A stretch of DNA of 64,000 nucleotides from an uncultured Spartobacteria bacterium. GTDB taxonomy: Bacteria; Verrucomicrobiota; Verrucomicrobiia; Chthoniobacterales; Chthoniobacteraceae. The stretch lies in the NCBI GenBank assembly GCA_903901425.1, contig CAIURC010000133.1, positions 1 to 64,000 of the forward strand. Direction: 5' to 3'. The translations under genes were made by a program, and so were the position numbers. Position 1 is the stretch's first letter. Each line of letters starts with the position of its first letter. The notes under the pieces are model-generated. The model saw only the letters and a list, made by a program, of their open reading frames with translations, was not told the DNA's origin and ran no database searches. This document shows positions 6,452 to 14,566 of the stretch, one piece after another.

Positions 6452-9400
6452 TCAGTGCAGGTAGAAAAATTCGTTCGCGTTCATGAGGATCTGGCAGAGG
6501 TCCTCCATGGGGGCTGGCTTTGCAGCCTGTGCATTTGGGGCACCGGCTCCCAGCACCACAAAGGCCGGATCGTTCAGGCCGGGAAGCCATTTCAGCCCGT
6601 CCTTTTTCAACGGGGTTTCTAGTGGCGCCAAATCGGCCTCCACTTCCGCCAAACGGATCGCCTCGATCTTGCCGTCCCACTGGTGGCCGGGCGCCCGCTG
6701 TGCAAGGCCGCCGATCACCAGAGGGGAAGCGCCCTCCGAGATCCGCTGCCGGACCGCATGAGGCACCACCGCCTCCCGCACCGGCGTTTCCGGAACGGAA
6801 AGATCCCAGACCCGGAACCGGACCACGCGTTGAGCACAAGACACCGTCACCGCAACGCCGTACCGGTGTCCGAGTTGGATCGGGATTTTGGAGGGGACCA
6901 CTTCATAGGCGATGTTGGAGTTTTCGTCCTCGCCGACGAGTTGGACGATGAGCGTCTGAGCAACGTACCGGGATTTGACGCCGGTCACTCCGATGCTCCA
7001 TCCGAATCCCTCCACGCTTTCTTTTCCCTGATTCCAGCGGGAGATCAACGTTCTCACGGACGCGTTTCTGTCAATGCTTTCCAAGCTGAACACCGCCTGG
7101 ACCGTGAACGCGTCTCCCTCCCGCTCTGGTGTGTTCCATTCCAGACGTTCAAGTCCGGTATTTTCGCGAAAAACGCCCTCAATCGCGGAATAGCCAGACA
7201 AAGGGCGGCCCGGGGTCTGGGTGTGTCCGGGCCGTTTCTGGAGAAACCCGGTGGCAATCTGATTTTCGTGCCCGGTGGGGCGCCTTCCAAGCACATGGAG
7301 CCATGCCTCCTCCACGGACCGCGCCCGCCGTGCCAGGGCGCGCGCCCGTTCCAGGGGCCATTCGCCATTGAGGAAAAGCAGGGCCTGGATGGGGGTGGTG
7401 GTGCTCTGGCGTTCGGCGGTGCTGGTAAACCCAGCCGGTGCATCCAGACGCTGGAGGAGCTCAGTCTGGGTGTTGCGCTTCTTACGGGTGTAGATCGAAC
7501 GCCGCATCGAGGTCCCCTCCTCCGGCGGTCCACCCGCCTTCAAGTTCAATTCCCCGCTCGCCGCCAGCAACGCATCGCGGACCTGTTCCGCATCCAACCG
7601 GCGCGGGTTGAACCTCCAGAGGTACTTGTTGGATGGATCCACTTTGGCGGTTGCCGCGTCGGGCGTCCGCCGCGCCGTCTGACGGTAGGTGGCCGACAGC
7701 AAAATCCGGCGATGCAGCTTTTTCAAACTCCAGCCATCCTGGACAAACGTCCGGGCCAGCCAGTCCAGGAGTTCGGGATGCGAAGGCGGCTCCCCCAGCC
7801 TCCCGAAGTCGCTGGCCGAAGCGACGATCCCACGTCCAAAATGGTACTGCCAGACCCGGTTCACAATCACCCGGGTCGACAGCGGGTTGTCCGGACGCGT
7901 GATCCAATTCGCCAGCGCCAGCCGGCGTCCCGTGCTCCGCTCCAGCGGTGGGATCACCGGTTCGCTCGGATCCAAGATACTCAAAAAACCCGGTGCAACC
8001 TCCGTGCGCCCCTTCCGGGTCTTGTAACTGACGGCCACCGCCTCGCGGCCGGTGTCGGTGGCAACAAAAGCTTCCGGGAGCGGCGCGGGCTTCATCGGGT
8101 CAAACGCCTTGAGCTCCTCCGCGAGTGCCTTGTAAGCGTCGCGCGCCACAGGATCTTTGAGGTTCTTGAGCGGATCGTAGCCCCGGCGGAACCGTTCGAT
8201 CTGGCGCTGGCAAAGCCCGGCCAGCTGGGTTTCAAGCGAATTCCGGGATGCAGGGTCTTTGCGGACCATCCCTTGAAGCTCCTCGCTGAACGCCTCGAGC
8301 GCCTTTCTTCCCGCAGCTTCCACGGGCTTGCCCGTGATGGTCTCCATCTTCTCCCGGACCCCCCGGGTCGCGGCCTCCCATGCAGCCTGTTTTTCGGCAT
8401 GCACCCGTTTTTCCTCCGGGGTGGCAAGCACCATGTCGTCCCGCCAGTGGACGGCGGAGAAGAAGGCGCGGAGCCGGTGATAGTCCTTTTGGAGGATGGG
8501 ATCGAACTTGTGGTTGTGACAGCGGGCACAGCCGAAACTCAGGCCAAGGAACACTTCGCCGGTAGTGTCGGTGATGTCGGTGAGAATGATGTCCCACTGG
8601 CCCCGGGCATCCCGCTGGTTCCATTCATAGACAGGCTGGCGCAGGAATGCGGTCCCCGCCAACACAGCGGGATTCTCCGGGTCGATCTCGTCCCCGGCAA
8701 TTTGTTCGCGGACAAACTGGTCGTAGGGTTTGTCCGTGTTGAGGCTCTGGATCACCCAATCCCGGTACGGCCATGCTGCGGGCCGATAGGCGTCCTCGTT
8801 GTAGCCGTCGCTTTCCGCATACCGCACCAGGTCCAGCCAGTGCTGGGCCCAGCGTTCCCCGTACCGCGGACTGGCCAGAAGCCGGTCCACCAAGCGTTCG
8901 TGCGCATCGGGACGCGTGTCCTGTTCGAACTCCCAGATCTCCTCAAGGCTCGGAGGCAGACCGTGAAGATCAAAGTACACGCGGCGCACCCATTCCGCCC
9001 GGTCGGCCTCGGCAGAGGGCTGCAACCCATTCCCGGCGTGACCCGCCGCAATAAAGCGGTCAATTTCGTTGCGGGCCCATCCACCGCCCGTGGCCGGCGG
9101 TTCACCGGGGTTCAGCGGCTGAAAACACCAGTATTTGCGCTGTTCCTCGGTGAAGCCGCCTTCCATCACCACGGCCGTCTTTCCTGCCGTTTCAGGCCAC
9201 GGGGCGCCCATTTTCACCCACTGCTCGAGCACGGCGATCTCGGCGGCGGGCAGCTTTTCTTTGGGCGGCATCTTGAAGTCGTCGTTCCCATAACGGACAG
9301 CCTCGACGATCGGGGACTTTTCCGGGTCACCCGGGACCAGTGCAGGCCCGGTGTCTCCCCCGGATTTGAGGTGGGCCAGGCTGTCGGTCCGGAGACCGCC

Positions 9401-9556
9401 CTTCTGCTTCTTCTCGCCGTGGCATTCCTGACAGCGCTGAACGAGGATGGGGCGGACCTGTTTTTCAAAAAACTGATCCCCCTCAGCATCGGCCATTGAG
9501 AGAACGGGATGCAGAAGACCTGCCAGAGCGATGGTTTTAAAAAGCGCCTGTTTCAT
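6452..9556 (-). CDS. PSCyt1-DUF1549-DUF1553 protein with C-terminal LamG-like domain
   Basis: 1034 residues. A signal peptide (1-22) precedes a planctomycete cytochrome c-type domain with a CQECH haem motif at 42-46. Then comes DUF1549 (about 160-370), which carries a second CxxCH (C343-A-R-C346-H) in SFGCARCHNHKFDP. A charged linker follows, then DUF1553 (about 535-790), ending in a concanavalin/LamG-like segment (about 800-990). Expected in the periplasm; family members are thought to be large c-type-cytochrome-linked enzymes of polysaccharide breakdown, without a proven reaction. It follows the FecR gene by only 9 bases, so co-transcription is likely. The LamG-like part may bind glycan. 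Confidence 0.9.
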   Translation of the reverse strand: MKQALFKTIALAGLLHPVLSMADAEGDQFFEKQVRPILVQRCQECHGEKKQKGGLRTDSLAHLKSGGDTGPALVPGDPEKSPIVEAVRYGNDDFKMPPKEKLPAAEIAVLEQWVKMGAPWPETAGKTAVVMEGGFTEEQRKYWCFQPLNPGEPPATGGGWARNEIDRFIAAGHAGNGLQPSAEADRAEWVRRVYFDLHGLPPSLEEIWEFEQDTRPDAHERLVDRLLASPRYGERWAQHWLDLVRYAESDGYNEDAYRPAAWPYRDWVIQSLNTDKPYDQFVREQIAGDEIDPENPAVLAGTAFLRQPVYEWNQRDARGQWDIILTDITDTTGEVFLGLSFGCARCHNHKFDPILQKDYHRLRAFFSAVHWRDDMVLATPEEKRVHAEKQAAWEAATRGVREKMETITGKPVEAAGRKALEAFSEELQGMVRKDPASRNSLETQLAGLCQRQIERFRRGYDPLKNLKDPVARDAYKALAEELKAFDPMKPAPLPEAFVATDTGREAVAVSYKTRKGRTEVAPGFLSILDPSEPVIPPLERSTGRRLALANWITRPDNPLSTRVIVNRVWQYHFGRGIVASASDFGRLGEPPSHPELLDWLARTFVQDGWSLKKLHRRILLSATYRQTARRTPDAATAKVDPSNKYLWRFNPRRLDAEQVRDALLAASGELNLKAGGPPEEGTSMRRSIYTRKKRNTQTELLQRLDAPAGFTSTAERQSTTTPIQALLFLNGEWPLERARALARRARSVEEAWLHVLGRRPTGHENQIATGFLQKRPGHTQTPGRPLSGYSAIEGVFRENTGLERLEWNTPEREGDAFTVQAVFSLESIDRNASVRTLISRWNQGKESVEGFGWSIGVTGVKSRYVAQTLIVQLVGEDENSNIAYEVVPSKIPIQLGHRYGVAVTVSCAQRVVRFRVWDLSVPETPVREAVVPHAVRQRISEGASPLVIGGLAQRAPGHQWDGKIEAIRLAEVEADLAPLETPLKKDGLKWLPGLNDPAFVVLGAGAPNAQAAKPAPMEDLCQILMNANEFFYLH

Positions 9557-9565
9557 CTGGGGGAA

Positions 9566-10969
9566 TTACTTCAACTGGAGGGTGGGCGGGGTGGCGCCCG
9601 GATGTTCCCGGGAGGCAAACGCATGGACCAATCCCGACGGATCGCTTTCGCCCGTGTCCCGCAGGATCAGAAAAGTCGCCAGCCCGTTTTTTTTGCTGCG
9701 AAGAAACTCCGCGAGCTTCTGACCGCTGATGGTAACGGTGCCAGAAGCGCCCCGCGCCATCCCAAACTCGCCCACTTTTCTCCATGCCTGCATGTCCGGG
9801 CCGGAATCGGAAGTCGCAGGAAGATTTTCCCAAACCATCCCCCGCTCATCCCAGTCGTCCCGGGACTCGTCCATCAAACCGTACACAGAAAAATGCGAGT
9901 CCGGCACCAGGGAGGGAAACCCGAATCCGCTGGGCTTGGGTTCGAGCAGGATCCTTGCCTCGGTCACGGGAGCGAGGTCGACGGACGCCAAATCGAACGT
10001 GATCAAGGCCCTGCGCTCGTTGTTTTTGGACGCTTCAAGCTCGGAATGTTTCACCATCAAAAGCGGGGCGCCGCCGGTTTTGACCGCGGAATAGCCGCGC
10101 CGGACATAGGCATCGCGACCCCGGCCGAAGGAAGTTGGGATGCTGGTCCAACCACCGGACTCCTCGACGGTCTGGACCCGGAGAGGTTCCTGGTCGCCCG
10201 GGCCGGTCCCGGTACTGAGGTTGAATCCCTGCCCTTTGTTGAGCCGACGCCCGGCTGCATGCGGGGTTCCGGCCACTTCCACTTCGCCTTCAAAAACCCG
10301 GACCTGGGAGTCGCCCAGAGCGCTGGCGGAGACTCCGAACTTGGTGCCCCAGTCGATGACCTTCATGTCCTGGGTTTCCACGGTGAACCCGTGCGCGGAC
10401 TCCGGCACCTCGGCGGTGACCGAGCCTTCCACGAGCCGGCAGTGCATCCGGTCGAGCACACGCAGGGTGGTAGGCGCCTCGAGCGAAAGCGTTGCCCCGT
10501 TTTTGAAACGCACCGTGGCAATTCCCTCCACCAGACTGAGAGTGCCGGGCCCGAGCCGGGATCCGACGGCGGTGGGGAGCTCGCTCCCAGCCCATTTGCA
10601 GTGATCGGCCTGAACCAGGACCGCCACCGATCCGTCCAAGAGCTGGCTTTTCCCGAGGCCAAAAGCCAGCCCTGCAATGCCTGCCACAGCGGCTGCCCAG
10701 CGCAGGCCCCAGCCCAAACCGCGGCGTTCAGGGAATTGAACGGCTTCGTCATGCCGAGCGGCCGGCAACGGCCGGGGGAGGTCCTGTTCCAAGATGGACG
10801 GCAACCGACTGCGATCCGCCCGCAGTTGCGCGTCCAGCCAGAGCGCACGGACGTAATCGGCGCGCAACTCGGGATCTGAGCAGACATCGCGCTTGAACTG
10901 CTCCCCCTCCTCGGCGGAGAGCAGGCCCTCAAGCGCCCGCTGGATTCTGTCTTGATCAGAAAGACTCAC
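9566..10969 (-). CDS. FecR-like membrane regulator with C-terminal DNRLRE-like domain
   Basis: 467 residues from GTG 10969. This start is chosen because its GTGA overlaps the stop of the sigma factor gene and AGGAG lies just upstream; a longer frame has no support. The N-terminal 80 residues (DQDRIQRALEGLLSAEEGEQ) are anti-sigma-like and cytoplasmic. One membrane span lies at about 88-106, followed by a FecR domain (about 118-250) with typical repeats (VEGIATVRF, LVEGSVTAEV, VRVFEGEVEV). The C-terminal part from about 300 resembles DNRLRE-type carbohydrate-associated domains (ALITFDLASVD, DDWDERGMVWENLPA). It probably senses a periplasmic or surface signal and controls the sigma factor encoded just upstream. 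Confidence 0.85.
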   Translation of the reverse strand: MSLSDQDRIQRALEGLLSAEEGEQFKRDVCSDPELRADYVRALWLDAQLRADRSRLPSILEQDLPRPLPAARHDEAVQFPERRGLGWGLRWAAAVAGIAGLAFGLGKSQLLDGSVAVLVQADHCKWAGSELPTAVGSRLGPGTLSLVEGIATVRFKNGATLSLEAPTTLRVLDRMHCRLVEGSVTAEVPESAHGFTVETQDMKVIDWGTKFGVSASALGDSQVRVFEGEVEVAGTPHAAGRRLNKGQGFNLSTGTGPGDQEPLRVQTVEESGGWTSIPTSFGRGRDAYVRRGYSAVKTGGAPLLMVKHSELEASKNNERRALITFDLASVDLAPVTEARILLEPKPSGFGFPSLVPDSHFSVYGLMDESRDDWDERGMVWENLPATSDSGPDMQAWRKVGEFGMARGASGTVTISGQKLAEFLRSKKNGLATFLILRDTGESDPSGLVHAFASREHPGATPPTLQLK

Positions 10970-11508
10970 GCTCCTGGGGCCGCCTCCCTCGGTTTTTCCA
11001 TGCACTCCTGCAAAACCACGCGGACCCGACTCACCAAACGGTACACGGCTTCCACCGTCCGTTCGGTTTTTTGGGCGATTTCGTCCACCCCGCATTCGTC
11101 AAAATACCGCAACAGGATCAGTTTTCGGTGCGCATCGGGCAGTTTCCTCAGGCACTCGTGCAAACGGTCCGCTCTCGAATCCAGATCCCGGGACTGCCTC
11201 TCAATTTCTCCTGCCACGGCTTCGAGGAACTCCGGGTCCGCCGAGAACGCGGACCGCCTTTTTTCCGAGCGCCGGTAATTCAGGATCCGGTGAAGGGCAA
11301 TGCGCCGGGCCCAGGCCATGGGATTTGTCCCGGGCTCGAACGTGGCGAAGTTTTTCCAGAGGGTGATCCGGACCTCTTGGAGGAGGTCGTGGGCATCAGA
11401 GTTGGAGGAAACCAGACTGTGGACGTAAAGGTTGAGTCCGCGCTCCACTTGGTTGAGGAACTGCAGAAACGCCTCGGTGGGGTCGACCGCCTGGGGGGAA
11501 AAGGACAT
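10966..11508 (-). CDS. ECF sigma factor, Rhodopirellula/Verrucomicrobium type
   Basis: 180 residues. ATG at 11508 with GAGAGG six bases upstream; an in-frame start 23 codons earlier is less likely. Region 2 is seen at about 20-90 (DAHDLLQEVRITLWKNF, then NPMAWARRIALHRILNYRR) and region 4 at about 120-175 (LPDAHRKLILLRYFDE, then the HTH VDEIAQKTERTVEAVYRLVSR). The sequence fits the sigma-70 subgroup named for Rhodopirellula and Verrucomicrobium. It overlaps the fecR-like gene by four bases (GTGA), implying translational coupling and a sigma/anti-sigma pair, with the PSCyt and DUF1501 genes as probable targets of their own operon. Confidence 0.92.
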   Translation of the reverse strand: MSFSPQAVDPTEAFLQFLNQVERGLNLYVHSLVSSNSDAHDLLQEVRITLWKNFATFEPGTNPMAWARRIALHRILNYRRSEKRRSAFSADPEFLEAVAGEIERQSRDLDSRADRLHECLRKLPDAHRKLILLRYFDECGVDEIAQKTERTVEAVYRLVSRVRVVLQECMEKPREAAPGA

Positions 11509-11664
11509 GTTTGCCCTCTCAAGGTCTGGCACCCTGAGCTTTTGGACATTATTTTTTGGAAACCCGATGAGCGCCATCCAAAAAACGCCCCGGGCCTACA
11601 GCCGCGCACCTTCCTGGGGATTACACGGTGAGAACCTTCAGGGGGGTCACCGAAGGAGCCGTAA

Positions 11665-11865
11665 ATCCGGCGCTGCGAACGATCACCAGACCGTCTGGCG
11701 GTCCAGAAACAGGAGCAGGAGTTTTACAACCAACTCTGCCGGGAACTCAATGCGCAGGGCATCCGTTCCGGGGAGTTTCTGGATGCGCTCTCCGATGCTT
11801 ATGCCCGGCGGTTCCGGCACGCCTCTGCGTTCCCGCCCTCCAAGGACGGCGAGACCAGACTCTAA
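11665..11865 (+). pseudogene. Start-less coding remnant or unusual small gene
   Basis: From about 11695 to the TAA at 11863-11865 this frame reads like real protein: G/C-rich third positions, balanced composition, and the peptide LAVQKQEQEFYNQLCRELNA followed by an amphipathic helix ending SKDGETRL. The frame is open back to a TAA at 11662 but contains no ATG, GTG or TTG; CTG at 11695 is the only near-start. It may be the 3' end of a gene truncated by rearrangement, or a gene with a sequencing frameshift or non-canonical start. I do not recognise the family. The surrounding 11509-12101 holds nothing else convincing. Confidence 0.35.
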
Positions 11866-12101
11866 GCCGGCAGCCATCGCCCACGGGCGGATGTAGAAAA
11901 ACTCCAGTGCCTCCGATCGTCGGACCGGGCAGGCTCGTGCCCCATTCCGGGCCTGATTGATACCCCAAAATGACGCCTTGAAGGCGACCCGGAAACAATT
12001 CCGTTTCGGGCACGCACAGTCCTTGAAGGCCGCGCCCATCCCCCCTACCGGAACGAGTTCGCCCGGTAAGCCTGTCTCCGATTTCCCGCAAACGTCTCTC
12101 C

Positions 12102-14477
12102 ATGAAAGCGGACCTTCACCTTCACTCCAAATTTAGCCAGCGCCCGCCGGAATGGTTCTTGCGAAAACTCGGCGTACCGGACTGCGCCTCCGATCCGGTG
12201 AGGCTCTACGAACTGCTGCGCCAGCGCGGAATGGACCTGGTCACCCTCACCGACCATGACACCCTGGAAGGCTGCCTTTGGATCGCAGATCGGCCCGGCG
12301 TTTTTCTGAGCGAACAGGTTACCGCCACCTTCCCCGAGGACCGGCACTCGGTACAAATCCTGGTCTGGGGACTGAACGAGGCACAGCACAGGGATATCCA
12401 ACGACTTCGCGCCAACATTTACGAACTCCAGAGCTACTTGGCTTCCCAACACCTCGCCCATGGGGTCGCTCACCCCCTGTACCCCACCGACACCCCCTCA
12501 TGCATTATTGAAAAACTGCTGCTCCTTTTTCCCCTCTTCGAATCCCTCAACGGATACCGAGACGCTCTCTGGAGCAGTACGCTCGACTTTCTTTTGGAGA
12601 ACCTCACCCGGAGAAAAATCGAGGACCTTGCCAATCGCCATGGCATCACCCCCACCCATGCCGAGCCCTGGAAAAAGTTCCGGTTTGGTGGCTCCGACGA
12701 TCACGGCGGCGTTTTTCCCGGGCGAGCCTTCACCGAGGTTCCGGGGGCGGAAGACGCGACCGGATTTCTCCACCAACTCCAGAAAGGCAGGGGCACACCC
12801 CGGGGCGAACCCGGGACGCCCATCGCATTTTCGCACGGTCTCTACAACACGCTCAGGATTTCCCTGACCGCAAAACTCCCGTCACTCGGGTCACCAAGTC
12901 CTGTGGCAGCGGCATGGGATCGGTTCATCGAAGGGCGCAACCCAACGGATTTTTCGTGGGCTGAAAAAATTGGTTTCCTCGCTCACGGAGTGGCTTCGGG
13001 CCAGTTGCTGGAATGGATCCAGCATCGGGACCTTTATGCCTCGCTTGCCGGAGACTTCCGTGGCGAAACGCTTCGGCGCCAGCTCGCCACAAGGATTCAA
13101 GCCGAACCGACTCCGGAACGCCGGGCCTTTCAGTCGGCCACCTTTCTGGCCAGTCAGTTTGCGTTCCGATGCTTTGAGCGGATTCTCGCCCGAATCCACG
13201 AGGGTAATCTGCTGGAAGCGCTCCGAGAAGCCAGCCTGCTCCTCCCAGCCGGCCTCGCACTGGCCCCTTACTTTTACGGGTTCACCAGCCAGACACCCCA
13301 CCGCGCCCGGCTTCGAAACCTCTGCCGGAACTTGTGCAACTCCGTCCCGGAAAATCTCCGGAAACGGCGCAGGGCATGGTTTACGGACACTCTGGACGAC
13401 GTCAACGGCGTTGCCACCACCATCCGGAAACTCACCGGTGCCTGCACGGCCCAAGAGATGGATCTCCTGGTTGTCACCTCGAATTCCCACCCCGCACCTG
13501 CCGAAATCCCGGTCCAGAACTTCATGCCGGTGGGTGAATTTGCGCTCCCCGAGTACGAGCTCCAAAAGCTGAGTTTCCCGCCAGTGCTTGAAATCCTGGA
13601 CTTTATTCAGCGCGAACAGTTCACGGAAATCCTGATCAGCACCCCCGGACCGGTGGGACTCACCGCGCTCCTTGCAGCCAAGGTTCTGGGCATTCCCTCG
13701 GCGGGCATTTACCATACGGATTTCCCTCAGTACGTCCGGATCCTCACTGAAGACGCCTCCCTTGAGACCCTCACTTGGTCTTATATGCGCTGGTTCTACG
13801 GCGAACTCGACGTCCTGTACGTCAATTCCGAAGGCTACCGCAGCGCCTGGATCCAACGCGGAATCGTTCCGTCCAAAATCCGGATTCTCCCCAGGGGGCT
13901 GGACACCGATCTTTTTCATCCCTCGAAAAGAGACCTCGGCTTCTGGCCGCGCCGGGGAGCCAGACAGGGTCTGCCCGTTCTTCTCTACGTGGGAAGGGTT
14001 TCCCGAGAGAAAAATCTGGAGGTTCTTCTGGCCGCGTGGCGCATGCTGGAACCCGGCTCGGCCGTTCTGGCGGTTGTCGGGGACGGCCCGCACCTTGCCG
14101 AGTTGCGGCAGGCGGCTCCTGAAGCTCTTTGCATGGGTTACCTTGTGGGAGACGAACTGGCCACGGCCTACGCCTCTGCGGATCTCTTCGTGTTTCCGAG
14201 CATCACGGACACCTACGGGAACGTGGTGGTGGAGGCCCTAGCCAGCGGCCTCCCCTGCGTGGTCAGCGACCATGGCGGCCCCAAAGACCTCGTCGTGGAT
14301 GGTCAAACCGGACGCGTCACACCGGCCCTTGATCCCGGCGCTTTTTCAAAGGCCATCCGGCAACTCCTTGCAGACCGGGAACTGCGCGCAACGATGGCGG
14401 CGGCCGCCAGGGTCTCCGTTCAGGACAGGTCCTGGCAGAACGCCGCACGGACCTTCTGGGAGTGTGCTTGGGAGTAA
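12102..14477 (+). CDS. PHP-domain / GT4 glycosyltransferase fusion
   Basis: 791 residues. The N-terminus is a PHP phosphoesterase domain (about 1-215): DLHLHSKFSQ at residues 4-13 supplies the first metal-binding His pair, LTDHDTLEG at 48-56 the second, and FGGSDDHGG near 195-203 the last Asp/His. A helical middle of about 220 residues is unassigned. From about 440 to the end lies a GT-B glycosyltransferase of family GT4: VGRVSREKNLEVLLAAWR, then FVFPSITDTYGNVVVEALAS and PCVVSDHGGPKDLV (the nucleotide-sugar E-x7-E region). A cytoplasmic or membrane-peripheral enzyme coupling phosphate hydrolysis with glycosyl transfer is plausible. dnaG starts 89 bases later. Confidence 0.85.
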   Translation: MKADLHLHSKFSQRPPEWFLRKLGVPDCASDPVRLYELLRQRGMDLVTLTDHDTLEGCLWIADRPGVFLSEQVTATFPEDRHSVQILVWGLNEAQHRDIQRLRANIYELQSYLASQHLAHGVAHPLYPTDTPSCIIEKLLLLFPLFESLNGYRDALWSSTLDFLLENLTRRKIEDLANRHGITPTHAEPWKKFRFGGSDDHGGVFPGRAFTEVPGAEDATGFLHQLQKGRGTPRGEPGTPIAFSHGLYNTLRISLTAKLPSLGSPSPVAAAWDRFIEGRNPTDFSWAEKIGFLAHGVASGQLLEWIQHRDLYASLAGDFRGETLRRQLATRIQAEPTPERRAFQSATFLASQFAFRCFERILARIHEGNLLEALREASLLLPAGLALAPYFYGFTSQTPHRARLRNLCRNLCNSVPENLRKRRRAWFTDTLDDVNGVATTIRKLTGACTAQEMDLLVVTSNSHPAPAEIPVQNFMPVGEFALPEYELQKLSFPPVLEILDFIQREQFTEILISTPGPVGLTALLAAKVLGIPSAGIYHTDFPQYVRILTEDASLETLTWSYMRWFYGELDVLYVNSEGYRSAWIQRGIVPSKIRILPRGLDTDLFHPSKRDLGFWPRRGARQGLPVLLYVGRVSREKNLEVLLAAWRMLEPGSAVLAVVGDGPHLAELRQAAPEALCMGYLVGDELATAYASADLFVFPSITDTYGNVVVEALASGLPCVVSDHGGPKDLVVDGQTGRVTPALDPGAFSKAIRQLLADRELRATMAAAARVSVQDRSWQNAARTFWECAWE

Positions 14478-14566
14478 ATTCCGCCTCGGTCTCTTGAAAA
14501 GTCTCAGAACCGAGAATTTTAGGCTCCCCGCTTGCGCAGCCCCCTCACCGCCTGTAGTGGGGGGAC

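Noticed and set aside
6683-9499. 938-residue plus-strand open frame
   Set aside because: Antisense shadow of the PSCyt1/DUF1553 gene; GC-rich codons leave the opposite strand open.
11683-12103. Two minus-strand ORFs (118 residues each) before the PHP-glycosyltransferase gene
   Set aside because: No motifs and poor third-position bias; the plus-strand frame in the same DNA looks more coding.
12891-14093. 400-residue minus-strand open frame
   Set aside because: Antisense of the PHP-glycosyltransferase gene, which carries all catalytic motifs.
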